Of a stretch of DNA of 38,336 nucleotides, positions 1 through 7,364 are shown one piece after another. Position numbers and translations under genes: made by a program. The notes under the pieces are model-generated. The model searched no databases and was not told the origin of the DNA. It saw nothing but the letters and a program-made list of their open reading frames with translations. This DNA comes from Phocaeicola faecicola (GTDB lineage: Bacteria; Bacteroidota; Bacteroidia; Bacteroidales; Bacteroidaceae). The stretch spans positions 1-38,336 of the forward strand of contig NZ_JABSOE010000045.1 of assembly GCF_013618865.1 (NCBI RefSeq). The letters are read 5' to 3'. Numbering within the stretch: position 1 is the stretch's first letter; every line of letters starts with the position of its first letter.

Positions 1-79
1 CTTCCCATTCCGAACAGAGAAGTTAAGCTTCGTCACGCCGATGGTACTGCAGACTGTGGGAGAGTAGGTAGTCGCCGTT
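1..79 (+). rRNA. rrf: 5S ribosomal RNA, 3' part only
   Basis: The first bases read as the middle and 3' end of a bacterial 5S rRNA: the conserved CCGAACAGAGAAGTTAAG loop B/C region, then GCCGATGGTACTGC and the closing GGGAGAGTAGGTAGTCGCCG. The first roughly 30-35 nucleotides lie outside the window. A strong terminator follows within ten bases, so this is the distal end of an rRNA operon. The exact 3' end is uncertain by a few bases. Confidence 0.93.
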
Positions 80-87
80 TTATTCAG

Positions 88-123
88 AATCCCCGGAGTG
101 GTCAACGCCCCGGGGATTTTTTT
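88..123 (+). terminator. rRNA operon terminator
   Basis: Nine-base arms AATCCCCGG (88-96) and CCGGGGATT (110-118) enclose a 13-nt loop and run into seven T residues. This is a Rho-independent terminator for the rRNA operon ending just upstream. Confidence 0.9.
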
Positions 124-248
124 GTTTGTATACCTCTGATTGGTTGGTATGCTTCTGTAGCTATTTATATACCTCTGAAAAAAACGGGCAGATAACTTTA
201 AAATATAAAAAATATATTTGCTTTCTAGGGATTATCAATATTTATTTG

Positions 249-256
249 TATCTTTG
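249..256 (+). promoter_or_regulatory. Bacteroidetes -7 element TATCTTTG upstream of the DUF177 gene
   Basis: TATCTTTG matches the Bacteroidetes -7 consensus TAnnTTTG. A start of transcription near 263 would leave a leader of about 20 nt before the TTG start at 282. The -33 TTTG is not clear: TTTC at 222-225 is 23 bp away and TTTG at 217-220 is too far. The spacer 124-248 otherwise holds only an 11-bp direct repeat, TATACCTCTGA, at 129-139 and 168-178. Confidence 0.55.
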
Positions 257-281
257 TCGCCCGGTTTATATAGTATTGTAA

Positions 282-851
282 TTGGAAAAGTTAACTACAT
301 ATCAGGTTGAATTGAAGAATATGAGAGAAGATTCATGTACTTATGAATATTCTCTGGGTGATTCTTTCTTTGCAAGTATCGAGGCTCCTGAAATCCAGAA
401 AGGCGATTTAAAGGCAGTTCTGAAGGTAAAGAAAGGTATTGCTACGTATGCCTTGGATTTTCACATTGAAGGAACAGTGGTGGTTCCGTGCGACCGCTGC
501 CTGGATGATATGGAAGTTGAGGTAGAAACCGATGATTCATTGAAAGTGAAACTGGGAGCGGAATATTCGGAGGAAGAAGATCTCATTATCGTTCCGGAAG
601 AAGACGGATTTATCAACGTCGCCTGGTTTATGTATGAGTTTATTGCGTTGAGCCTTCCAATGAAACATGTGCATGCTCCGGGAGAATGCAATGAGGAGAT
701 GATGGGGACATTGAGCCAGCATTTGCGGGTAATGTCTGGAGAAGAGGAAGACCTGGGAGATAACTGGGGCGAAGACACGGAAGAAGATGCCGGCGACAAG
801 GGAATCGATCCCCGCTGGAATGAACTGAAGAAAATATTGAATAATAATTAA
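282..851 (+). CDS. DUF177 (YceD-like) protein, TTG start
   Basis: A 189-aa acidic soluble protein of the DUF177/YceD family, whose members lie beside rpmF in most bacteria and have been tied to 23S rRNA accumulation. Seen here: the N-terminal YQVELKNM strand, a central CDRC motif (about residues 71-74) inside a beta-rich region, and a very acidic tail (about 150-180). There is no signal peptide or membrane segment. The start is TTG at 282; the codon just before it is TAA, and the next in-frame ATG (321) would remove the conserved first strand. The stop lies 15 bp before rpmF, so the two are co-transcribed. Family assignment rests on context and the length/motif pattern; the biochemical role is not settled. 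Confidence 0.85.
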   Translation: MEKLTTYQVELKNMREDSCTYEYSLGDSFFASIEAPEIQKGDLKAVLKVKKGIATYALDFHIEGTVVVPCDRCLDDMEVEVETDDSLKVKLGAEYSEEEDLIIVPEEDGFINVAWFMYEFIALSLPMKHVHAPGECNEEMMGTLSQHLRVMSGEEEDLGDNWGEDTEEDAGDKGIDPRWNELKKILNNN

Positions 852-866
852 ATAAATTTTAGAAAA

Positions 867-1052
867 ATGGCACATCCTAAAAGAAGACAATCAAAAACGA
901 GAACTGCTAAGAGAAGAACTCATGATAAGGCAGTTGCTCCTACTTTAGCTATCTGCCCTAACTGCGGCGAATGGCATGTTTATCACACAGTATGTGGAGC
1001 TTGCGGTTATTATAGAGGTAAATTAGCAATCGAAAAAGAAGCTGCTCTCTAA
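867..1052 (+). CDS. rpmF: Ribosomal protein L32 (bL32)
   Basis: A 61-aa basic protein of the large ribosomal subunit. The N-terminus MAHPKRRQSKTRTAKRRTHD is the classic bL32 tail that threads into rRNA. It is followed by a zinc ribbon with CPNCG and CGACG knuckles, so this is the zinc-binding (C+) form. It lies 15 bp after the DUF177 gene and is closed by a terminator at 1100. plsX, which sits between rpmF and fabH in many bacteria, is absent here. Confidence 0.97.
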   Translation: MAHPKRRQSKTRTAKRRTHDKAVAPTLAICPNCGEWHVYHTVCGACGYYRGKLAIEKEAAL

Positions 1053-1099
1053 TCTGAGCGCTTTCCGTTGAACATGTTTGTGTGATCATGAAAGAATAA

Positions 1100-1138
1100 A
1101 GCCGGAGAGCTTTCGGCTCTTCCGGCTATATTTTTTTT
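1100..1138 (+). terminator. Terminator after rpmF
   Basis: AGCCGGAGAGC pairs with GCTCTTCCGGCT (one bulged T) across a short TTTCG-type loop and is followed by TATA and eight T residues. It separates rpmF from fabH, though read-through is possible because no clear promoter precedes fabH. Confidence 0.85.
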
Positions 1139-1159
1139 ATCAGCAAACGAAATTATGAA

Positions 1160-2164
1160 ATGATGGAAAAAATAAATGCTGTAATTACTGGAGTCGGTGG
1201 ATATGTACCCGACTATGTTTTGACCAATGAAGAGTTGTCAAGAATGGTCGATACCAACGATGAGTGGATCATGACTCGTATCGGAGTGAAGGAAAGACGT
1301 ATTCTGAATGAAGAAGGTTTGGGTACTTCTTATTTGGCGCGTAAGGCTGCAAAACAACTGATGCAGAAAACCAACTCTGATCCGGATTCGATAGACTGTG
1401 TAATTGTTGCCACTACTACTCCTGACTATCATTTCCCTTCAACTGCGTCAATCCTGTGCGATAAACTGGGTTTGAAGAATGCCTATGCATTCGATTTGCA
1501 GGCTGCCTGCAGTGGCTTCTTGTATGCCATGGAAACAGCTGCAAGCATGATTCAGTCTGGCCGTCATAAAAAGATCATTATTGTGGGGGCTGATAAGATG
1601 TCGTCAATGGTGAACTATTCAGACCGTGCTACCTGTCCTATTTTCGGTGATGGAGCCGCTGCCTGCATGGTAGAAGCTACTACTGAAGATTACGGTATCA
1701 TGGACTCTATATTGCGTACAGACGGTAAAGGACTTCCGTTCCTTCACATGAAAGCCGGTGGTTCTGTTTGTCCTCCTTCTTACTTTACAATCGACAATAA
1801 GATGCATTATCTGTATCAGGAAGGAAGAACCGTATTCAAGTATGCGGTATCAAACATGTCGGATGTAACTGCTGAGATTGCTTCCCGCAACGGCTTGAAC
1901 AAAGACAACATCGACTGGATTGTTCCTCATCAGGCTAACATGCGAATCATCGACGCGGTGGCTTCACGCCTGGAAGTTCCTTTGGACAAAGTAATGATCA
2001 ATATCCAGCGCTACGGTAATACCAGTGCCGGTACCTTGCCGCTGTGCCTGTGGGATTTTGAAAAACAATTGAAGAAAGGCGACAACATTATCTTCACAGC
2101 ATTTGGTGCCGGATTTACATGGGGCGCTACTTATGTGAAGTGGGGATATGATGGTAATAAATAA
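1160..2164 (+). CDS. fabH: 3-oxoacyl-ACP synthase III (FabH)
   Basis: Beta-ketoacyl-ACP synthase III starts type II fatty acid synthesis by condensing an acyl-CoA primer with malonyl-ACP in the cytoplasm. The 334-aa length is typical. The thiolase-fold triad is complete: Cys117 in QAACSGF, His257 in VPHQANMR and Asn287 in RYGNTSAG. Paired ATG codons at 1160 and 1163 give an uncertain start by one residue. The gene lies between two terminators (1100 and 2192), so it is probably a single-gene unit with some read-through from rpmF. Being next to rpmF is the usual bacterial arrangement. Confidence 0.96.
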   Translation: MMEKINAVITGVGGYVPDYVLTNEELSRMVDTNDEWIMTRIGVKERRILNEEGLGTSYLARKAAKQLMQKTNSDPDSIDCVIVATTTPDYHFPSTASILCDKLGLKNAYAFDLQAACSGFLYAMETAASMIQSGRHKKIIIVGADKMSSMVNYSDRATCPIFGDGAAACMVEATTEDYGIMDSILRTDGKGLPFLHMKAGGSVCPPSYFTIDNKMHYLYQEGRTVFKYAVSNMSDVTAEIASRNGLNKDNIDWIVPHQANMRIIDAVASRLEVPLDKVMINIQRYGNTSAGTLPLCLWDFEKQLKKGDNIIFTAFGAGFTWGATYVKWGYDGNK

Positions 2165-2191
2165 TCAAAGAAAGAATTCTATGACACTGAT

Positions 2192-2224
2192 AAAAAAACG
2201 CATCCCAACCCGGTGCGTTTTTTT
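2192..2224 (+). terminator. Terminator after fabH
   Basis: Arms AAAAAAACGCA and TGCGTTTTTTT flank an 11-nt loop; the A/T flanks make it potentially bidirectional. It ends 22 bp before the era start codon, leaving little room for a separate era promoter. Confidence 0.85.
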
Positions 2225-2246
2225 GTCTGTAAACTAAAATATATTT

Positions 2247-3128
2247 ATGCACAAAGCCGGATTTGTAAACATTGTGGGTAATCCGAATGTCGGAAAGTCT
2301 ACTCTAATGAATTTGCTGGTGGGCGAACGTATCTCGATTGCCACCTTCAAGGCGCAGACAACCCGTCACCGTATCATGGGAATCCTGAATACGGATGACA
2401 TGCAGATTGTCTTCTCTGATACTCCGGGCGTGTTGAAGCCTAATTATAAGCTTCAGGAGTCTATGCTGAATTTTTCAGAGTCGGCGCTGGTAGATGCAGA
2501 TGTGCTGCTCTACGTGACCGATACCATTGAAAAACCGGACAAGAATGCGGATTTTATGGAGAAAGTGCGCCAACTGACAGTTCCGGTTTTGCTGCTGATC
2601 AATAAAATAGACCTTACCAACCAGGAAGCACTGGTGAAACTGGTGGAGGAATGGCATGAGATGCTTCCGAATGCAGAAATCATTCCTATCTCGGCAAAGG
2701 CTAAGTTCAATGCCGACGTGGTGATGAAGCGCATCAAGGAGCTGATTCCGGACTCTCCTCCTTATTTCGGAAAAGACCAGTTGACCGACAAGCCAGCCCG
2801 CTTCTTCGTGACTGAAATCATCCGTGAGAAGATCCTGCTGTATTACGACAAGGAGATTCCTTATGCGGTAGAGGTGGTGGTAGAGCAGTTCAAGGAAGAC
2901 GCGAAAAGCATCCACATCAATGCGGTGATTTACGTGGAACGTGAGTCGCAGAAGGGAATCATCATCGGACACCAGGGAAAAGCCCTGAAGAAAGTTGCGA
3001 CCGAGGCACGGAAGACTTTGGAACATTTCTTCCAGAAGTCGATATATTTGGAGACTTTTGTAAAAGTAGATAAAGACTGGAGAAGCTCTGACAAGGAGCT
3101 GAAAAACTTCGGTTATCAGTTAGATTAA
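2247..3128 (+). CDS. era: GTPase Era
   Basis: Era is an essential GTPase that binds the 3' end of 16S rRNA during 30S assembly. The 293-aa protein shows G1 GNPNVGKS (residues 11-18), G3 DTPG (58-61), G4 NKID (119-122) and a C-terminal KH RNA-binding domain with GHQGKALKKV. Only 22 bp separate the fabH terminator from its ATG; an A/T-rich TATATTTA sits directly before the start but is too close to be a normal promoter. Transcription may rely on read-through. der follows after a short gap, so the two GTPases are co-transcribed. Confidence 0.96.
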   Translation: MHKAGFVNIVGNPNVGKSTLMNLLVGERISIATFKAQTTRHRIMGILNTDDMQIVFSDTPGVLKPNYKLQESMLNFSESALVDADVLLYVTDTIEKPDKNADFMEKVRQLTVPVLLLINKIDLTNQEALVKLVEEWHEMLPNAEIIPISAKAKFNADVVMKRIKELIPDSPPYFGKDQLTDKPARFFVTEIIREKILLYYDKEIPYAVEVVVEQFKEDAKSIHINAVIYVERESQKGIIIGHQGKALKKVATEARKTLEHFFQKSIYLETFVKVDKDWRSSDKELKNFGYQLD

Positions 3129-3167
3129 GAATATCGGCTGTGACAGCCGTAAATGAATGAAAATGAT

Positions 3168-4481
3168 ATGGGAAATTTAGTAGCAATCGTAGGACGTCCC
3201 AATGTGGGAAAGTCGACACTGTTTAATCGTCTGACCAAAACGCGTCAGGCTATTGTGAATGAACAGGCCGGTACGACCCGCGACCGCCAGTACGGAAAAT
3301 CGGAGTGGCTCGGAAAAGAGTTCTCTGTAGTAGATACCGGGGGATGGGTAGTGAACTCGGACGATGTGTTCGAAGAAGAAATTCGCAAGCAAGTAGGACT
3401 GGCGATCGAAGAAGCGGATGTGATTTTGTTCGTGGTGGATGTAATGAACGGGGTAACCGACCTGGATATGGAGGTAGCCTCTATTCTGCGCCGCTCGAAG
3501 ACTCCGGTCATCATGGTTGCCAACAAGACTGATAACAACGACCTGCAGTATAATGCCGCAGAGTTTTATTCATTGGGATTGGGCGATCCGTATTGTATCT
3601 CTGCGCTCAGCGGAAGCGGTACTGGAGATTTGCTCGACCTGATTCTGACCAAATTCAAGAAGGATGTGGAAGATATCATCGAAGAGGATATCCCCCGTTT
3701 TGCGGTAGTCGGTCGTCCGAATGCCGGAAAATCTTCGATTGTCAACGCGTTTATCGGTGAGGAACGCAACATCGTGACAGATATTGCCGGAACTACCCGC
3801 GATTCTATCTATACGCGCTATGACAAGTTTGGATTTGATTTCTACCTGGTAGATACTGCCGGTATCCGTAAGAAAAACAAGGTAAGTGAAGATCTGGAAT
3901 ATTATTCAGTCATCCGTTCTATCCGTGCCATTGAAAACTCTGACGTATGTATCCTGATGCTGGATGCTACCCGGGGTATTGAAGGACAGGACCTGAATAT
4001 CTTCTCTTTGATCAACCGCAACCAGAAAGGTCTGGTGGTAGTGGTGAACAAATGGGACCTGGTGGAAGATAAATCGGCCAAGGTGATGAAGAACTACGAG
4101 GAAGCCATCCGCAACCGTTTTGCGCCTTTTACCGACTTCCCGATTATCTTTGCTTCGGCATTGACCAAACAGCGTATTTTCAAGGTGCTGGAGATGGCTA
4201 AGGAGGTTTATCAGGCACGTACGACACGTATCTCTACTTCTCGCCTGAACGAAGAGCTGCTGCCGTTGATCGAGGCATATCCGCCACCATCCAACAAGGG
4301 TAAGTATATCAAGATTAAATACATCACGCAGCTTCCGAATACACAGGTGCCTTCGTTTGTGTTCTTTGCCAACTTGCCTCAGTATGTGAAAGAGCCTTAC
4401 AAGCGCTTCCTGGAGAACAAGATGCGTGAGCGCTGGAAACTTTCGGGTACTCCGATCAACTTGTTTATCCGTCAGAAATAA
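3168..4481 (+). CDS. der: Ribosome-associated GTPase Der (EngA)
   Basis: Der is the double-GTPase factor for 50S maturation. Two tandem G domains are visible, with G1 motifs GRPNVGKS near the N-terminus and GRPNAGKS about 180 residues later, G3 DTGG and DTAG, and two NKxD motifs (NKTD, NKWD). A C-terminal KH-like domain follows, ending in INLFIRQK. From the ATG at 3168 the protein is 437 aa and begins [12 protein letters not shown], the form expected for Der; an in-frame ATG at 3153 would add five residues. It lies 39 bp downstream of era and is closed by a strong terminator. Confidence 0.96.
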   Translation: MGNLVAIVGRPNVGKSTLFNRLTKTRQAIVNEQAGTTRDRQYGKSEWLGKEFSVVDTGGWVVNSDDVFEEEIRKQVGLAIEEADVILFVVDVMNGVTDLDMEVASILRRSKTPVIMVANKTDNNDLQYNAAEFYSLGLGDPYCISALSGSGTGDLLDLILTKFKKDVEDIIEEDIPRFAVVGRPNAGKSSIVNAFIGEERNIVTDIAGTTRDSIYTRYDKFGFDFYLVDTAGIRKKNKVSEDLEYYSVIRSIRAIENSDVCILMLDATRGIEGQDLNIFSLINRNQKGLVVVVNKWDLVEDKSAKVMKNYEEAIRNRFAPFTDFPIIFASALTKQRIFKVLEMAKEVYQARTTRISTSRLNEELLPLIEAYPPPSNKGKYIKIKYITQLPNTQVPSFVFFANLPQYVKEPYKRFLENKMRERWKLSGTPINLFIRQK

Positions 4482-4523
4482 ACCGTTCCTGCCGGCCTGA
4501 GGGCTGCTGGAAGGGAACAAAAT

Positions 4524-4572
4524 AAAACCTCCCCCGGATATGCGGACCGCATCATCCGGGGGAGGTTTTTTG
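4524..4572. terminator. Bidirectional terminator between convergent der and mlaF
   Basis: Sixteen-base arms AAAACCTCCCCCGGAT (4524-4539) and ATCCGGGGGAGGTTTT (4553-4568) are perfectly complementary, with an inner ATGCGG/CCGCAT pairing extending the stem. A and T tracts flank both sides, so it can serve der (+) and the mlaEF unit (-). Confidence 0.93.
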
Positions 4573-4599
4573 TGTAAGGTCCGGAAGACCTTACGGAGA

Positions 4600-5379
4600 T
4601 TATTTCGCTGACTTCTCTTTCCCTTTATTCTCTTCCGTACGTACTTTCTGCAACAGGTCGGAAGCGAAGATGAAGTTGTTCAGCCGTTCGTTGGTCGCAG
4701 TAAACACATCGTCTTTGGTACCTTCCCATTCTTTGTTTCCCTGATAGATGTAGAGAATGCTGTCGCCGATACCCAGCACCGAGTTCATGTCGTGGGTATT
4801 GATGACCGTAGTCATGTTGTATTCTGTGGTAATGTCATGAATCAGTTCGTCGATGACCAGTGAAGTCTTAGGGTCCAGTCCCGAGTTGGGCTCGTCGCAA
4901 AACAGGTACTGGGGCTGTAAGGCAATGGCACGTGCGATGGCCACACGCTTCTGCATACCTCCACTGATTTCTCCCGGATACTTGTTCTGGGCATCAATCA
5001 GGTTGACACGGTCCAGACAGAACTGTGCCCGCTTTACCCGTTCGCGGTATGTCATGGTCGAGAACATGTCCAGCGGAAACATGACATTCTCCAGTACGCT
5101 CTGCGAGTCGAACAAGGCGGCACTCTGGAAGATCATTCCCATTTCCCGTCTCAGGGCCTTTTTCTCTTTTTTCCCCATCGATGTCAGGTCGCGTCCGTCG
5201 TAGAGTACCTCTCCCTTCTCGGGGGTGAGCAGACCTACCAGACATTTCATCAGCACGGTCTTACCCGAACCGCTCTGCCCGATGATCAGGTTGGTCTTTC
5301 CGTTTTCAAAAGTAAAGCTGATATCATTCAACACCGTACGGTCTTCGAATGACTTATAAAGTGATTTAATCTGTATCAT
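4600..5379 (-). CDS. mlaF: MlaF-type ABC transporter ATP-binding protein
   Basis: A 259-aa ATPase of the Mla/Ttg2A family, which powers retrograde or anterograde phospholipid movement between inner and outer membrane with an MlaE permease. Walker A GQSGSGKT (residues 34-41), Q-loop IFQSAALFDS, signature ISGGMQKRVAIARA, Walker B YLFCDEPNSGLDP and the H-loop NTHD are all present. The frame stays open upstream to 5568, but that extension runs inside the mlaE coding region. The ATG at 5377-5379 begins MIQIKSLYKSF and overlaps the mlaE stop as ATGA, so this start was chosen. The C-terminus is lysine/glutamate rich. Confidence 0.93.
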   Translation of the reverse strand: MIQIKSLYKSFEDRTVLNDISFTFENGKTNLIIGQSGSGKTVLMKCLVGLLTPEKGEVLYDGRDLTSMGKKEKKALRREMGMIFQSAALFDSQSVLENVMFPLDMFSTMTYRERVKRAQFCLDRVNLIDAQNKYPGEISGGMQKRVAIARAIALQPQYLFCDEPNSGLDPKTSLVIDELIHDITTEYNMTTVINTHDMNSVLGIGDSILYIYQGNKEWEGTKDDVFTATNERLNNFIFASDLLQKVRTEENKGKEKSAK

Positions 5380-6119
5380 CCCATTAACAATTGAGTAAGT
5401 ATTAAGTCGGAAAACAAAATCAGTATGCTGCTTGACACGACAGCATCTGTACTGGCTTTTCCTACAGCGATGGAGCCTCCTTCTACCGTATATCCGAAAT
5501 AGGCGGATACGCTGGCAATGATGAAGGCGAAGAACAGCGACTTGATGAAGCTGCACCAGATATACCATTCCACGAAACAGTACTGGAGTCCGTATTCAAG
5601 GTCGGTGGCATTCATGATTCCGGCGAACCAGGCTGTACAGAACGCTCCGATGATACCGGCGAATATACTGAAAATAACCAGGAACGGAATCATGGTCATC
5701 AGTCCCATGATTTTTGGGAGAATCAGGTAAGAGGCCGAGTTCACTCCCATGATTTCAAGGGCATCGATCTGCTGGGTGACGCGCATGGTTCCGATTTCGG
5801 AGGCAATGTTCGACCCTACCTTACCGGCCAGGATCAGACACATGATGCTCGAGGAGAACTCCAGCAACAGGATCTCACGGGTAGTATATCCTACCACAAA
5901 GCGTGGCATCCACGGACTTTCGATGTTCAGCTTGATCTGGATACAGATCACCGCTCCGATGAAAAATGAAATAAGTAACACGATACCGATGGAGTTGATT
6001 CCCAGCTGGGCCATTTCGCTGACGTACTGTTTGAAATACATCCGGAACCGCTCCGGGCGGGCAAAAACCCTTCCCATCAGCATCAGGTATTTCCCGAAAG
6101 TTGTAATTGGTTTAAGCAT
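5376..6119 (-). CDS. mlaE: MlaE-type phospholipid ABC transporter permease
   Basis: A 247-aa integral membrane protein with five to six hydrophobic segments and the MlaE hallmark GKVGSNIASEIGTMRVTQQIDALE (family signature region, about residues 100-123; GKVG, EIGTM and QIDAL are the key blocks). It partners MlaF, encoded immediately downstream with a 4-bp ATGA overlap, so translation is coupled. No MCE-domain (MlaD) gene is adjacent, unlike the proteobacterial order. The upstream region carries a -7 box on the minus strand and a 12-bp tandem duplication. Confidence 0.93.
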   Translation of the reverse strand: MLKPITTFGKYLMLMGRVFARPERFRMYFKQYVSEMAQLGINSIGIVLLISFFIGAVICIQIKLNIESPWMPRFVVGYTTREILLLEFSSSIMCLILAGKVGSNIASEIGTMRVTQQIDALEIMGVNSASYLILPKIMGLMTMIPFLVIFSIFAGIIGAFCTAWFAGIMNATDLEYGLQYCFVEWYIWCSFIKSLFFAFIIASVSAYFGYTVEGGSIAVGKASTDAVVSSSILILFSDLILTQLLMG

Positions 6120-6129
6120 ATAATTTCCT

Positions 6130-6153
6130 GTTTATATACACGTTTATATACAC
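6130..6153 (-). repeat. Perfect 12-bp tandem duplication in the mlaE leader
   Basis: On the minus strand the unit GTGTATATAAAC occurs twice with no gap, ending 10 bp before the mlaE ATG. It lies in the predicted 5' leader between the -7 box at 6197-6204 and the start codon. It could be a regulator site, a translational element or a recent slippage event. Confidence 0.8.
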
Positions 6154-6196
6154 GGTTGGTTTTAAAATGTGACAGATGTGGAATCTGAATTTTACA

Positions 6197-6204
6197 CAAA
6201 AATA
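6197..6204 (-). promoter_or_regulatory. -7 element TATTTTTG for mlaEF
   Basis: Read on the minus strand this is TATTTTTG, a full match to TAnnTTTG, 77 bp before mlaE. A recognisable -33 TTTG is not seen at the expected 19-21 bp; that stretch is T/A rich. Confidence 0.55.
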
Positions 6205-6277
6205 CTGCTTTTTAGCTATAATATAATAAAAGTAGGGTGAAAATAAAGGGAATGACCATATTACCCAAGATTTTTAC

Positions 6278-6285
6278 TACTTTTG
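6278..6285 (+). promoter_or_regulatory. -7 element TACTTTTG for lptB
   Basis: TACTTTTG matches TAnnTTTG. It lies only 14 bp before the first possible lptB ATG (6300), so transcription would begin near 6292 and the leader would be about 8-14 nt. No TTTG is seen at the expected -33 position. Confidence 0.5.
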
Positions 6286-6299
6286 TAGCAGTTTAATGA

Positions 6300-7121
6300 A
6301 TGATTATGGCAGAATTGGAAAATCAGCATACTGCGGAAAAATTTGAACTTCCGTCTGACGGGCGCATGGTGCTCCGTACGGAAAATCTGGTGAAAAAATA
6401 CGGCAAGCGTACGGTGGTAAGTCATGTTTCCATTAATGTGAAACAAGGGGAAATTGTGGGATTGCTGGGCCCGAACGGTGCCGGCAAGACAACTTCTTTT
6501 TATATGACAACCGGTTTGATTGTGCCGAATGAAGGGCATATCTATCTGAACGACCAGGATATCACGGATTATCCGGTATACAAGCGTGCCCAGAACGGTA
6601 TCGGCTACTTGGCACAGGAGGCTTCGGTCTTCCGCAAGATGAGTGTGGAGGACAATATCGCTTCGGTGCTGGAACTGACCAAGACTTCCAAGGAGTACCA
6701 GAAGGAAAAACTGGAAAGCCTGATTGCCGAGTTCCGTCTTCAGAAAGTGCGCAAGAACCTGGGTGACCAGCTTTCGGGAGGAGAAAGACGACGTACCGAA
6801 ATCGCGCGCTGTCTGGCCATCGACCCGAAGTTCATCATGCTGGACGAGCCTTTTGCCGGTGTCGACCCGATTGCCGTGGAAGATATCCAGCACATCGTAT
6901 GGAAGCTGAAGGACAAGAACATCGGTATCCTGATTACCGACCACAACGTACAGGAAACCTTGAGTATTACCGACCGTGCCTATCTGCTGTTCGAAGGCAA
7001 GATCCTGTTCCAGGGAACTCCGGAGGAACTGGCCGAAAACAAGATTGTGCGCGAGAAATATTTGAGTAACAGTTTCGTGCTCCGCAGAAAGGACTTCCAG
7101 GCACGGGATATACGTGAATGA
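6300..7121 (+). CDS. lptB: LPS export ABC transporter ATP-binding protein LptB
   Basis: LptB is the cytoplasmic ATPase that drives LPS extraction from the inner membrane with LptFG. This 273-aa protein has Walker A GPNGAGKT (57-64), Q-loop YLAQEASVFRKMSV, signature LSGGERRRTEIARCLA, Walker B FIMLDEPFAGVDP and H-loop TDHNV; the LSGGERRR and EASVFRKM segments are typical of LptB. The N-terminus is about 25 residues longer than E. coli LptB, as in other Bacteroidetes. ATG codons at 6300 and 6306 are both possible; the very short predicted leader slightly favours 6306. It is transcribed divergently from mlaEF. Confidence 0.94.
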   Translation: MIMAELENQHTAEKFELPSDGRMVLRTENLVKKYGKRTVVSHVSINVKQGEIVGLLGPNGAGKTTSFYMTTGLIVPNEGHIYLNDQDITDYPVYKRAQNGIGYLAQEASVFRKMSVEDNIASVLELTKTSKEYQKEKLESLIAEFRLQKVRKNLGDQLSGGERRRTEIARCLAIDPKFIMLDEPFAGVDPIAVEDIQHIVWKLKDKNIGILITDHNVQETLSITDRAYLLFEGKILFQGTPEELAENKIVREKYLSNSFVLRRKDFQARDIRE

Positions 7122-7246
7122 CGCCTGTGCGGTGCCTCTCCTCAATACTTATCGGGTAAATACGGTTGTACTCCCTTCACGGCAGGTGGAGGAGGTGCTT
7201 TGTAGTGTCTCTCTGGTATCCTTCTGCTCCGAAAAAGAAGGATGTA

Positions 7247-7282
7247 ACCAAACAAACTGAAAAAAAACTTTGTCTGTTTGGT
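7247..7282. promoter_or_regulatory. Inverted repeat overlapping the tig -33 box
   Basis: ACCAAACA (7247-7254) and TGTTTGGT (7275-7282) are perfect inverted copies separated by 20 bp of A-rich sequence. The right arm contains the TTTG -33 element of the tig promoter, which suggests an operator; it could also be coincidental. A weaker hairpin, ATCCTTC/GAAGGAT, lies just upstream at 7218-7243 and may end lptB transcription, though it lacks a T tract. Confidence 0.4.
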
Positions 7283-7308
7283 AGTTGAAAGATTAAACAT
7301 TATTTTTG
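7277..7308 (+). promoter_or_regulatory. Promoter of tig (TTTG-N20-TATTTTTG)
   Basis: TTTG at 7277-7280 and TATTTTTG at 7301-7308 are separated by exactly 20 bp, a textbook Bacteroidetes -33/-7 promoter and the best one in the window. The predicted leader is about 50 nt. Confidence 0.8.
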
Positions 7309-7364
7309 CAACCTCGTTGAGTATATTTTTGAAAAATATTAATAATTAAATAAATAAGTCGGAA

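Noticed and set aside
129..178. Direct repeat TATACCTCTGA x2 after the 5S terminator
   Set aside because: Only two 11-bp copies 39 bp apart with no relation to a promoter element; too little to call a site.
5380..5568. N-terminal extension of mlaF
   Set aside because: The extra 63 residues come from an alternative frame of mlaE; they are arginine-rich without any ABC feature, and an ATGA overlap gives a normal start at 5379.
6261..7145. Open frame of 294 codons on the minus strand over lptB
   Set aside because: It lies opposite a gene with all ABC ATPase motifs, has no recognisable domain, and reflects the codon bias of lptB.
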